From assembly GCA_014804495.1 (NCBI GenBank), contig JAAUZS010000039.1, positions 40,756 to 62,107 of the forward strand: DNA of 21,352 nt, given 5' to 3'. Position numbers and translations under genes: made by a program. Below the pieces are notes generated by a model. It did no database searches. It was given only the letters and a program-made list of their open reading frames with translations, and was not told the DNA's origin. Below, one piece after another: positions 7,439 to 14,688 of this stretch (positions are counted from its first letter, which is position 1; every line of letters begins with the position of its first letter). This stretch comes from Lachnospiraceae bacterium. GTDB taxonomy: Bacteria; Bacillota; Clostridia; Lachnospirales; Lachnospiraceae.

Positions 7439-7467
7439 ATAGTAGCATATGCAGAATAGTTTGTCAA
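7439..7467 (-). promoter_or_regulatory. Sigma-A promoter of the small RNA
   Basis: Reading the minus strand, TTGACA (7467-7462) and TACTAT (7444-7439) are separated by exactly 17 bases, and TGC immediately before the -10 gives an extended -10 (TGnTACTAT). Start of transcription is expected near 7432. The promoter lies just downstream of the DUF3800 remnant's stop codon. Confidence 0.8.
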
Positions 7468-7489
7468 TATGCGAAAAAATTGTTAGTAT

Positions 7490-7879
7490 CTATTTTGGAA
7501 ACTCGAAAGTAAATTTGAGAATGCCAGCATCCTTGAGTCTTTTAAGCTCCTCGTCATAACCGCCGGTTTGTAAATGCGAATAAAGCAAATTTGCGAATAC
7601 ATCAGCTATCTGGATGAGCGAATTATTGGACGAATCGAAATATGCAACATTAAATTTTCCGTTTATCGTTCCGTTCATAAAGAGTTCAGTATTGAGATAG
7701 TTTTCAAGAAAGTATTTGGTTTCGGTTCTCTCGTTTCGTTCATCAAGTTGAAGAGAACAGTTTTCATTTGGTATGATATTCTGGACATAAAAAAAGAAAC
7801 GAGCAACTCTCTCAGCTATAAGCTTACCAGACACAAAACCCATTTCCCTTTGACAGAAACATAACATAAATGTAGTCAT
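7490..7879 (-). pseudogene. C-terminal remnant of a DUF3800 protein
   Basis: The minus-strand frame gives about 129 residues with typical DUF3800 C-terminal features: an LDERNERTETKYFLENYLNTEL segment, then VAYFDSSNNSLIQIADVFANLLYSHL and an ending LKFTFEFPK. Complete DUF3800 proteins are usually about 200-260 residues and begin with an acidic catalytic-like motif (YxDESG or similar). That N-terminal half is missing: the frame is closed by a TAA a few codons upstream of the ATG at 7879, and no ribosome binding site precedes that ATG. DUF3800 is an RNase H-like domain of poorly known function often found in mobile or defence settings. I call it a truncated remnant; expression of a short protein cannot be excluded. 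Confidence 0.7.
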
Positions 7880-7943
7880 TTTGTCAACTGAATTTTAAAG
7901 TGACTGTAAATTTTTTATTATATAAATTAAAACGTAAAACAAA

Positions 7944-7972
7944 TTGACAAAAATACCACACGGATTTAGAAT
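7944..7972 (+). promoter_or_regulatory. Sigma-A promoter of the tcdA-azlD operon
   Basis: TTGACA (7944-7949), a 17-base spacer and TAGAAT (7967-7972) form a near-consensus promoter, predicting transcription from about 7979 and a 5' leader of about 100 bases before tcdA. Confidence 0.8.
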
Positions 7973-8002
7973 AAAACACATAGGTTTACTAGGAAAATAA
8001 AA

Positions 8003-8050
8003 ATGGCTTGCGGATGCGTATCATCAGCTTTTTTCTATAAAAGGAACTAG
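8003..8050 (+). CDS. Possible 15-residue leader peptide MACGCVSSAFFYKRN
   Basis: ATG 8003 is preceded by AGGA at 7991-7994 (8-base spacing) and lies about 24 bases after the predicted transcription start. It encodes MACGCVSSAFFYKRN and stops at TAG 8048-8050, 28 bases before tcdA. Two Cys codons (8009, 8015) sit over a small hairpin (GATG 8012-8015, CATC 8021-8024, flanked by GCT/AGC) followed by a T6 run near 8029-8034, resembling a weak attenuator. The neighbouring operon handles sulfur transfer, so a cysteine-sensing leader would make sense. It is short and the hairpin is weak, so chance is a real alternative. Confidence 0.35.
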   Translation: MACGCVSSAFFYKRN

Positions 8051-8078
8051 CAAATTTTTATATGAAGGAGACAGATAG

Positions 8079-8849
8079 ATGTTGACACAATTTTCAAGGA
8101 CAGAATTATTACTTGGAAAAGAGGCAATGGAAAAATTATTCAGCTCAAGAGTCGCAATTTTTGGGATTGGCGGTGTGGGCGGATATGCATGTGAAGCCCT
8201 TGTACGCAGTGGAGTCGGAGCTTTTGATTTGATTGATGATGACAAGATCTGCCTGACAAATCTGAACCGTCAGATTATAGCCACGCGAAAGACAGTAGGA
8301 AAATACAAGGCAGAAGTGATGAAGGAACGGATACTTGAAATCAACCCGGATGCAGATGTAAGAGTCCATAAGTGTTTTTATTTACCTGAAAATGCAGATG
8401 AATTTCCTTTTGAGGAATATGACTATATTGTTGATGCAGTAGATACGGTTACTGCAAAAATTGAACTTGTTATGAGAGCGCAGGAAAAGGATGTGCCTAT
8501 TATCAGCAGCATGGGCGCCGGTAATAAATTAGACGGTAGCCGGTTTAAGGTTTCTGATATTTACAAGACAAAGATGTGTCCTTTGGCAAAAGTTATGCGG
8601 AGGGAATTGAAAAAACGTCGTGTAAAGAAATTAAAGGTTGTGTATTCCGAAGAATATCCGACAAGACCGCTTGAGGATCTGTCCATCAGCTGCAGGACAA
8701 ACTGCATCTGCCCACCCGGAGCAAAACATAAGTGTACAGAAAGAAGGGACATACCGGGAAGCGTGGCATTTGTGCCATCAGTAGCGGGATTGATTATTGC
8801 CGGTGAGGTAGTAAAGGACTTGTGTAGGATAGAAAAGAGGCAGTGTTGA
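8079..8849 (+). CDS. tcdA: tRNA threonylcarbamoyladenosine dehydratase (TcdA, ThiF/E1-like)
   Basis: The 256-residue E1-like enzyme opens with FSRTELLLGKEAMEKL, then shows the nucleotide-binding GIGGVGG (29-35), acidic IDDDKI (52-57), the NLNRQ motif (61-65) and DAVDTV (119-124), with ISSMGAGNKLD typical of TcdA/YgdL. It ATP-dependently cyclises t6A37 of tRNA to ct6A. A Cys-rich insertion (Cys205, 209, 211, 219) lies before the conserved PGSVAFVPSVAGLIIAGEVV tail; it could bind metal or carry persulfide, which is inference. GAAGGAGA about 8 bases upstream supports the start. It is first in an operon: the next gene starts one base after its stop. In Escherichia coli TcdA is linked to the CsdA-CsdE sulfur relay; here the partner is a rhodanese fusion. 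Confidence 0.92.
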   Translation: MLTQFSRTELLLGKEAMEKLFSSRVAIFGIGGVGGYACEALVRSGVGAFDLIDDDKICLTNLNRQIIATRKTVGKYKAEVMKERILEINPDADVRVHKCFYLPENADEFPFEEYDYIVDAVDTVTAKIELVMRAQEKDVPIISSMGAGNKLDGSRFKVSDIYKTKMCPLAKVMRRELKKRRVKKLKVVYSEEYPTRPLEDLSISCRTNCICPPGAKHKCTERRDIPGSVAFVPSVAGLIIAGEVVKDLCRIEKRQC

Positions 8850-8850
8850 T

Positions 8851-9990
8851 ATGGGGATTACAGTGAAAGAACTAAAAGAGTTGGATAAATGCACTTATCA
8901 GCTGATAGATATTCGTGACAGGATAGAAATTGTTCATGGTGCAATAGCAGGGGCAGTTGCAATAAAACCGGAAGAAATTGAAACCAGCGATGAAATAGAT
9001 TGTTCAAGGAAACTGATTATCTGCTGCAGCAGAGGTAAATTCAGTGTTGAAGTGGCAAAAACCTTATGCGAAAAGGGACTGGATGCAGTCAGTCTTGAAG
9101 GCGGGTATATTGCATGGCTTATTGACAGGATGAATGAGCCCGAGGAAAAGAATAAGGCAAAGGATGTGGAACAGAGTCTTAGAAAAAAATTTAAGAAAAC
9201 AATCTGGTCAAGATTTACCAAGGCAATTAACACTTATGAATTGGTAAAACCGGGGGACAGGATAGCAGTCTGCATTTCCGGTGGGAAAGATTCCATGATT
9301 ATGGCAAAATGTTTTCAGGAATTAAAATTACATAATAAATTCGATTTTGAAGTAAGGTTTATGGTGATGGATCCGGGGTATAGCAAGGAGAACCGAAAGG
9401 TAATAGTGAAAAATGCAAGGAACCTGAATATACCGATTACCATATTTGAATCAGATATTTTTGACTCCGTATATCATGTGGAAAAATCCCCTTGTTATCT
9501 GTGTGCAAGAATGCGGAGAGGGCATTTGTATCATTTCGCCGAGAAATTGGGATGTAATAAAATTGCATTAGGGCATCATTATGATGATGTGATTGAAACG
9601 ATTCTCATGGGAATGCTTTATGGCGGACAGATACAAACGATGATGCCTAAGCTTCACAGCACAAATTTTGAGGGGATGGAGCTGATCCGTCCGTTATATT
9701 TGGTAAGGGAGGACGATATCAAAGCATGGCGGGATTACAATGGACTTCATTTTATCCAGTGCGCCTGTAAGTTTACGGATACCTGCACTACCTGCAATAA
9801 TGAAGAAAACCGTTCTAAGAGAGTGGAAATAAAAGAACTGATAAAAACATTAAAGCAGAGTAATCCATATGTGGAAGGAAATATTTTTAAAAGTGTGGAA
9901 AATGTTAATTTGGATACAATCGTTGCCTATAAGCAAAATGGCAGCAAACATCATTTTCTGGAAAGGTATGATAGGAATGAGCAAAGATAA
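8851..9990 (+). CDS. Rhodanese - TtcA-like tRNA thiolation ATPase fusion
   Basis: The 379-residue protein has two domains. Residues about 1-95 are a rhodanese domain with the active-site loop CSRGKFS (Cys59 to Ser65) after LIIC. Residues about 112-345 are a PP-loop ATPase of the TtcA/TilS group with SGGKDS (143-148), CYLC (Cys215, Cys218), GHHYDDVIET and a second Cys cluster (Cys304, 306, 312, 315). TtcA uses ATP and an iron-sulfur cluster bound by three Cys to make 2-thiocytidine in tRNA; the CxxC and later Cys fit such a cluster. The fused rhodanese could deliver persulfide sulfur in cis. It starts one base after tcdA and overlaps azlC by 14 bases, so it is translationally coupled. Exact tRNA target is not shown by sequence. 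Confidence 0.88.
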   Translation: MGITVKELKELDKCTYQLIDIRDRIEIVHGAIAGAVAIKPEEIETSDEIDCSRKLIICCSRGKFSVEVAKTLCEKGLDAVSLEGGYIAWLIDRMNEPEEKNKAKDVEQSLRKKFKKTIWSRFTKAINTYELVKPGDRIAVCISGGKDSMIMAKCFQELKLHNKFDFEVRFMVMDPGYSKENRKVIVKNARNLNIPITIFESDIFDSVYHVEKSPCYLCARMRRGHLYHFAEKLGCNKIALGHHYDDVIETILMGMLYGGQIQTMMPKLHSTNFEGMELIRPLYLVREDDIKAWRDYNGLHFIQCACKFTDTCTTCNNEENRSKRVEIKELIKTLKQSNPYVEGNIFKSVENVNLDTIVAYKQNGSKHHFLERYDRNEQR

Positions 9991-10681
9991 AAGAAATAAT
10001 AAGCAGGTGATAAAAAAAGCCTTTCTGAAGTCCATTCCTATTATGTGCAGTTATCTGTTTGTAAGCATGGCATATGGCATGATGATGGAGAATGCTGGAT
10101 ATCATTGGTATTATTCACTTTTGGTGAGCATGACTGTATATACAGGCGCTTTTCAATTTGTGCTGATTACATTTTTGAGCAGTGGGGCATCAATAGCGAC
10201 CATTGCCGTGACAGCATTGTTGATGAACAGCAGACAGGCATTTTACAGCCTTTCCTTTTTAGAGGTTTTCAAGGATATGGGAAAGAGAAAGTTATACATG
10301 ATTCACACTATGACAGACGAAACTTATGCAGTAAACTGTTCTATTGGGAATATAGAAGACAGAAAAGATATTATGTTTTTGGTGGCGTTTCTCAGTCGCT
10401 GCTATTGGATGGTGGGAGCTGTTTTAGGTGGTGTGATTGGACAATTATTTCCTTTTGATTTAGAGGGGATTGATTTCTGTATGACGGCACTTTTTATCAT
10501 TATATTTATCGACCAGTGGGAGAAAAACGAAAAACATTTTCCGGCGTTGTCGGGATTATTAGTGGCTGCTATATGTCTGTTTATTTTTGGGCAGATGTCG
10601 TTCATGCTTCCCGCATTGATTTTGGTGTCCGGGATTTTGGTATTCCAAAGTGGGTGGAAACAGGAAGAAGGCAGTTTATGA
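9977..10681 (+). CDS. azlC: AzlC-family branched-chain amino acid exporter subunit
   Basis: From ATG 9977 the protein is 234 residues and begins MSKDKRNNKQVIKKAFLKSI. An AAAGG motif lies 10 bases upstream and this start overlaps the previous gene by 14 bases; the in-frame ATG at 9968 is less well placed. Several hydrophobic helices are visible (about 20-40, 50-75, 130-155, 165-185, 190-225). The AzlC signatures are present: SMAYGMMMENAGYHWYYSLL, YTGAFQFVLITFLSSGAS, TALLMNSRQAFYSLSFLEVF and TDETYAVN. AzlC forms a membrane exporter with the small AzlD subunit and gives azaleucine resistance in Bacillus by exporting branched-chain amino acids. The substrate here may differ, given the sulfur-related neighbours. 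Confidence 0.9.
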   Translation: MSKDKRNNKQVIKKAFLKSIPIMCSYLFVSMAYGMMMENAGYHWYYSLLVSMTVYTGAFQFVLITFLSSGASIATIAVTALLMNSRQAFYSLSFLEVFKDMGKRKLYMIHTMTDETYAVNCSIGNIEDRKDIMFLVAFLSRCYWMVGAVLGGVIGQLFPFDLEGIDFCMTALFIIIFIDQWEKNEKHFPALSGLLVAAICLFIFGQMSFMLPALILVSGILVFQSGWKQEEGSL

Positions 10682-10998
10682 GTACTGGGATGATTTTATT
10701 TGCGATAGTAATCTCTGCCATGATTACTTTTGGACTTAGGGCACTTCCTTTTGTAATATTCCGAAGAAAAAAAGACATTCCAGATAAAATAAAGCAGTTA
10801 GGGGAAGTGCTGCCCCCAGTTGTTATGGCAATATTAATTGTTTACTGTTTAAGGGATATTTCTAATGATTTTATGGCAGATGGAGTATGGAGATTGACGG
10901 CTGTTATGATTGTAGCAGTAAGTTATAAATGGAAGCATAATACCTTGCTTAGTATTTTGTTGGGTACAGTTAGTTATATGCTGTTATTGCATATTTAG
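10678..10998 (+). CDS. azlD: AzlD-family transporter small subunit
   Basis: The 106-residue membrane protein starts at ATG 10678, which overlaps the azlC stop as ATGA and has AGGAAGAAGG just upstream, so it is translationally coupled. Three to four hydrophobic helices are visible, with the AzlD hallmark TFGLRALPFVIFRRKK near the N-terminus, then LGEVLPPVVMAILIVYCLRDI and a WKHNTLLSILLGTVSYMLLL ending. It is the obligatory partner of AzlC in the exporter. Confidence 0.9.
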   Translation: MSTGMILFAIVISAMITFGLRALPFVIFRRKKDIPDKIKQLGEVLPPVVMAILIVYCLRDISNDFMADGVWRLTAVMIVAVSYKWKHNTLLSILLGTVSYMLLLHI

Positions 10999-11033
10999 AT
11001 GGGAGATTTAGGAAACTTTACAGGGAGGAAGTT

Positions 11034-11348
11034 ATGAGAGAAAAGAAAATATTGTCATTGTTAATAATCATAATAAATGTAATTGGAGTTATCTGTTTAA
11101 TTTATTTTGCCATTCCGTTTCTTACTCATGACACTGCGATAGCAAATCCTAATGCAATGTTGCCTGCTGAAGCATGGGATCGTGCGGGTATGACATTAAC
11201 ATTTGGATTTATGCCGCTTTTAGCTGCGAATGCTTTAAGTTTTCTATTTGTAAGAATAAAGCGAAAGTGTGTAAAATTTCTATTTTTTATTCCGAGCGTG
11301 ACATGTTTTATCATAGTGGTAAGCTACTGGATAACATCTTTGGGTTAG
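11034..11348 (+). CDS. Small three-helix membrane protein, unknown function
   Basis: The 104-residue protein has an excellent ribosome binding site (AGGGAGGAAG) and starts MREKKILSLLIIIINVIG. Hydrophobic segments lie at about 6-30, 52-72 and 80-101, separated by a polar loop (HDTAIANPNAMLPAEAWDRAG) and a basic loop (RIKRKCVK). No family recognised. It follows azlD by 35 bases with no terminator between, so it is probably the last gene of the tcdA operon. Confidence 0.65.
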   Translation: MREKKILSLLIIIINVIGVICLIYFAIPFLTHDTAIANPNAMLPAEAWDRAGMTLTFGFMPLLAANALSFLFVRIKRKCVKFLFFIPSVTCFIIVVSYWITSLG

Positions 11349-11417
11349 GAGTAAAAATCACGCCCTCTTTAAATCACATATGGGTTGATCAGTAGTAAAA
11401 TTTTTTTATATTGGTAA

Positions 11418-11428
11418 AATCTATTACT
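11418..11428 (+). repeat. 11-base motif AATCTATTACT upstream of the LysR gene
   Basis: This exact 11-mer recurs at 16527-16537, upstream of the promoter of the Cys-leader operon, where it belongs to a set of spaced direct repeats. A LysR regulator commonly binds its own promoter, so the shared motif is a candidate binding site. AT-rich intergenic DNA makes chance matches more likely than base counting suggests. Confidence 0.4.
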
Positions 11429-11457
11429 ATTTAAAGAAAAAAAGAATTATACAAAAT

Positions 11458-11487
11458 TTGTTTTTTTATGAGATAATGCTTTATACT
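11458..11487 (+). promoter_or_regulatory. Possible promoter of the LysR gene
   Basis: TTGTTT (11458-11463) and TATACT (11482-11487) are 18 bases apart, about 40 bases before the LysR start. The -35 is a weak match, as is common for regulator genes. Confidence 0.4.
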
Positions 11488-11527
11488 TTCAAAACATACC
11501 AAAAAGATAGGAATAATATGAAATAAA

Positions 11528-12439
11528 ATGACTCTGATTCAATTAAAATATGCAATTACCATAGCGGGAGGAAACTCATTAAATGATGCTGCAAAGATTC
11601 TTTTCATATCTCAGCCCAGTCTTTCATCTGCCATTCATTCTTTGGAGAAAGAAATAGGGTTCGATATATTTATACGGTCTAAAAATGGCATAACGCTGAC
11701 CACCAAAGGCGAAGAGTTTATCGGATATGCAAAGTCTGTGATGGAGCAGTATGACTTGTTGTCTGCAAAATATATTTCGCAGACAAATGTGAAAAAAATT
11801 TTCAGTGTTTCCATGCAGCACTATACATTTGCTGTAAGTGCATTTGTCGAGCTTGTGAAGCAGTATGGAATGGATGAGTATGAATTTGAAGTGCATGAAA
11901 CAAAGACCTATGAAGTCATTGACCATGTCAGGAATCATAAAAGTGAAATCGGTATTTTGTATCTCAACGATTTTAATCAAAATGTGTTAAATAAGTTGTT
12001 TTTCGAGTATGGCTTACAGTTTACGCCGCTGTTGGAATGTGGCATCTACGTATATATGTGGAAGGGGCATCCTCTGGCTGACAGGAAGGAAATCACTTTA
12101 GAGGAATTGGAAGAATATCCATGTCTTGGATTTGCACAGGGAGAACATAATTCTTTTTATTTTGCGGAGGAAGTCCTAAGTACATATCAGTACAAAAGGT
12201 TTATCCGAGCCAATGACAGGGCTACACTGTTGAATCTTATGGTTGGGCTGAACGGATATACGCTATGTTCCGGCATTATATGTGAAGACCTGAATGGAAA
12301 GGATCATTGCGCTGTAAAGTTAAAATCAGATGAAAGAATGACAATCGGATATATTTCAAGGAAAGATTCACCAATCAGTATGATAGGGCAGAAGTATCTG
12401 GAGGAAATAGCAAAATACAAGGATAAATCATTGGGTTAA
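11528..12439 (+). CDS. LysR-family transcriptional regulator
   Basis: The 303-residue protein has an N-terminal winged helix-turn-helix (about 1-60: QLKYAITIAGGNSLNDAAKI, then SQPSLSSAIHSLEKEIGFDIF and TTKGEEFIGYAK) and a periplasmic-binding-fold effector domain (about 90-295), the normal LysR size and layout. AGGA lies about 15 bases before the ATG, a poor spacing; the closer ATG at 11518 is followed at once by TAA. It lies between the sulfur/AzlCD operon and the gamma-glutamylcysteine ligase gene, all on the + strand. Its targets are not shown; an 11-base motif shared between its own upstream region and the Cys-leader promoter suggests it may act on the transport operon as well as itself. 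Confidence 0.9.
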   Translation: MTLIQLKYAITIAGGNSLNDAAKILFISQPSLSSAIHSLEKEIGFDIFIRSKNGITLTTKGEEFIGYAKSVMEQYDLLSAKYISQTNVKKIFSVSMQHYTFAVSAFVELVKQYGMDEYEFEVHETKTYEVIDHVRNHKSEIGILYLNDFNQNVLNKLFFEYGLQFTPLLECGIYVYMWKGHPLADRKEITLEELEEYPCLGFAQGEHNSFYFAEEVLSTYQYKRFIRANDRATLLNLMVGLNGYTLCSGIICEDLNGKDHCAVKLKSDERMTIGYISRKDSPISMIGQKYLEEIAKYKDKSLG

Positions 12440-12562
12440 TAAGGAGAAAATGTTCCGGAGGAAGTGCGCAAAAATGGGATTACGGAAAGTGCGCCGAAAC
12501 TTTTTGTTGGAATTGGAGAGGATGAAAAATGATATGCGAATAGAGAAAGGTATGGTGGTTAA

Positions 12563-13831
12563 ATGTTACATATTGAAAATGAAGATGTAAAAAAGCGTAT
12601 ACTGGATGGGAATTTTGGGCTGGAGAAAGAAAGCTTAAGAATCTTAAAGGACGGTACTCTATCCCATTCACACCATCCATTTCCGGATGATAAGCATATT
12701 GTAAAGGATTTCTGTGAAAACCAGACGGAAATCAATACTTCTGTGCATACCAGCGCAAAAGATGCGATTAGGGAACTGGAATTTCACAATAGGCGAATTT
12801 ATGAAAGATTAGTAAGCCTGCCGGAAAGAGAATACTTGTGGCCGTTTTCCAATCCTCCTTATATTGAAAATGAAAGCGACATACCGGTTGCAGTTTTTAA
12901 GGGTATCGAGGTATCAAAAACTGCATACAGGGAATATCTATCTGCAAAATACGGGCGGTATAAAATGACATTTTCCGGTATCCATGTAAATTATTCTTTT
13001 TCGGAGGAACTGCTGGAAGCAGATTTCAAATATCAAAAAGAAACGGATTATCAGGAATACAAGAACAGGTTTTATCTGGATCTTGCACAGGGAATGGCTG
13101 CTTATGGCTGGCTGCTTGTGGCAGCGACTGCGGCAAGCCCGCTTCTGGACAGTTCGTTTGTAGAAAAAGGCATTTATGATCAGGATGTGTTTACGGGAAT
13201 GGCATCCGTCAGATGCGGCGAAATAGGATATTGGAATGAGTTTGCACCTATTTTGGATTACCGTAATATTTCCGCATATGCAGACAGTATCCAAAAATAT
13301 GTGGATATGGGGTTACTAAAAGCAGCTTCTGAACTGTATTATCCAATACGGTTGAAGCCGGCAGGAGAAAATAACTTAGAATCGTTGTGCCAGGATGGTG
13401 TCAATCATATAGAGCTGCGTATGTTTGATTTAAATCCCCTTGTACACGCCGGTGTGGAGGAAAAGGATATTATCTTTGCACAGCTGTTAATGGTCTGGCT
13501 TGCAGCAACTCGATGTCAGACGTTCAGCGAAAAGGATCAGATTCAGGCAGTGCAGAATTTTAAGAATGCCGCCAGGTACGATCTAAAGACAGTCAATATA
13601 TTGACAACAGATGGAGAAATATATTCTGTAGCCCATGCAGCCTTAAAAGTAATTGAGATGATGAAAGCGTTCTATGGTGGGCTTCTGTTAGATGTGGATG
13701 AAATCCTGCAGTTTGAATATGAAAAATTTACAGATGCAGATAACAGGTATGCATGGAAAATCAGAAAACAATTTGGGGATGGATATGTAAAAAAAGGATT
13801 GGTGCTTGTAAAGGAAAGGCAGGGGCAGTAG
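12563..13831 (+). CDS. gshA: Glutamate-cysteine ligase, stand-alone GshA-type
   Basis: The 422-residue enzyme carries the GshA signature NFGLEKESLRI (17-27), followed by DFCENQTEINT, FSGIHVNYSF and VNHIELRMFDLNPL, all hallmarks of the gamma-proteobacterial/GshF-type glutamate-cysteine ligase. It joins glutamate to cysteine through the gamma-carboxyl using ATP. Bifunctional GshF proteins are about 750 residues with a C-terminal ATP-grasp glutathione synthetase; that half is absent, and no gshB is visible nearby. The product may therefore be gamma-glutamylcysteine itself. The start has GAGAAAGG about 12 bases upstream, a long spacing. The stop TAG is directly followed by the ATG of an EgtC/YafJ-like amidotransferase, so the two are coupled. 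GSTs downstream could use such a thiol. Confidence 0.9.
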   Translation: MLHIENEDVKKRILDGNFGLEKESLRILKDGTLSHSHHPFPDDKHIVKDFCENQTEINTSVHTSAKDAIRELEFHNRRIYERLVSLPEREYLWPFSNPPYIENESDIPVAVFKGIEVSKTAYREYLSAKYGRYKMTFSGIHVNYSFSEELLEADFKYQKETDYQEYKNRFYLDLAQGMAAYGWLLVAATAASPLLDSSFVEKGIYDQDVFTGMASVRCGEIGYWNEFAPILDYRNISAYADSIQKYVDMGLLKAASELYYPIRLKPAGENNLESLCQDGVNHIELRMFDLNPLVHAGVEEKDIIFAQLLMVWLAATRCQTFSEKDQIQAVQNFKNAARYDLKTVNILTTDGEIYSVAHAALKVIEMMKAFYGGLLLDVDEILQFEYEKFTDADNRYAWKIRKQFGDGYVKKGLVLVKERQGQ

Positions 13832-14602
13832 ATGTGTGAATTGTTTGGTGTAACCTCCCGCAATAAACTGGAATTAAACGAGCTTCTTTTGAAATTTTTT
13901 TCACATGGTATTGAACATCCCAACGGATGGGGAATGGCTTTTTTTTATGGGAATGCGGTATCTTTGGAAAAACAGCCGGAAGCCTCACATAAAAGTAAAT
14001 ATCTTAGACAGAGGTTACAGTTTAAAGTGGAATCGGATAAAATGATTGCACATATAAGGCTTGCTACAAGAGGTACTCTCAATTACGAAAATACGCATCC
14101 TTTTGTCATGCGGGATAACAGTGACAGGACTTGGACACTGGCGCATAATGGGACGATTTTTGACTGCGATTTGCTTAATCCCTTTGTACATAGTCAACAA
14201 GGACAAACGGATAGTGAGCGTATTTTGGGATATATTATCAGCCGGGTAAATACAGAGATAGAAGAGAAAAAAGAACTGTCAGGACAGGAGAGATTTTGGC
14301 TGATAGATGAAATCCTCTGTGAGATTACGCCAGAAAATAAGGTAAATCTCCTTTTATATGATGGTGAGCTGATGTATGTACACACCAATTATCAAAATAG
14401 CTTATACACTTGCCGGAAAGGAGAGGCAGTGGTAATATCGACCAAGCCGCTTGATTGCCATGTATGGGAGCCTGTTCCAATGAATACGCTGATTGCCTAT
14501 CAGGATGGGAAACAGATATACACAGGCACGAAACATAAAAATGAATTTTTTGAAACAGAAGAAAAAATGCATTTATTATTTTTGGATTTTGCAAATTTAT
14601 AA
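13832..14602 (+). CDS. Class II glutamine amidotransferase, YafJ/EgtC-like
   Basis: The 256-residue protein begins MCELFGVTS, giving Cys2 as the N-terminal nucleophile of class II (Ntn) amidotransferases after Met removal. Further active-site landmarks are NGWGMAFF (31-38), AHIRLATRG (73-81), ENTHPF (86-91), the oxyanion AHNG (104-107) and TDSER (126-130). No synthetase domain is attached, as in YafJ and EgtC. EgtC hydrolyses a gamma-glutamyl bond during ergothioneine synthesis. Here the gene starts immediately after the gshA stop with zero intergenic bases, so a role in cleaving or transferring the gamma-glutamyl group of a gamma-glutamylcysteine adduct is attractive. No EgtB- or EgtD-like gene is present in the window, so ergothioneine itself is not supported. 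Confidence 0.87.
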   Translation: MCELFGVTSRNKLELNELLLKFFSHGIEHPNGWGMAFFYGNAVSLEKQPEASHKSKYLRQRLQFKVESDKMIAHIRLATRGTLNYENTHPFVMRDNSDRTWTLAHNGTIFDCDLLNPFVHSQQGQTDSERILGYIISRVNTEIEEKKELSGQERFWLIDEILCEITPENKVNLLLYDGELMYVHTNYQNSLYTCRKGEAVVISTKPLDCHVWEPVPMNTLIAYQDGKQIYTGTKHKNEFFETEEKMHLLFLDFANL

Positions 14603-14688
14603 TATAGTAGGATAAATTTGCTAAGTTATTTTTAGTAGTTCCAAAGAAATACAAAGAGAAATATGAGTTAAAAAGGAGATGTATCACT

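Noticed and set aside
7574..7864. 96-residue plus-strand ORF opposite the DUF3800 remnant
   Set aside because: The minus strand encodes recognisable DUF3800 C-terminal motifs; the plus-strand translation resembles nothing and has no ribosome binding site.
10045..10458. 137-residue alternative-frame ORF within azlC
   Set aside because: It lies entirely inside the well-supported azlC frame and has no family resemblance or ribosome binding site.
12563..14602. Full ergothioneine pathway
   Set aside because: Only EgtA- and EgtC-like chemistries are present; no EgtB, EgtD or EgtE-like gene is visible and the ligase is GshA-type.
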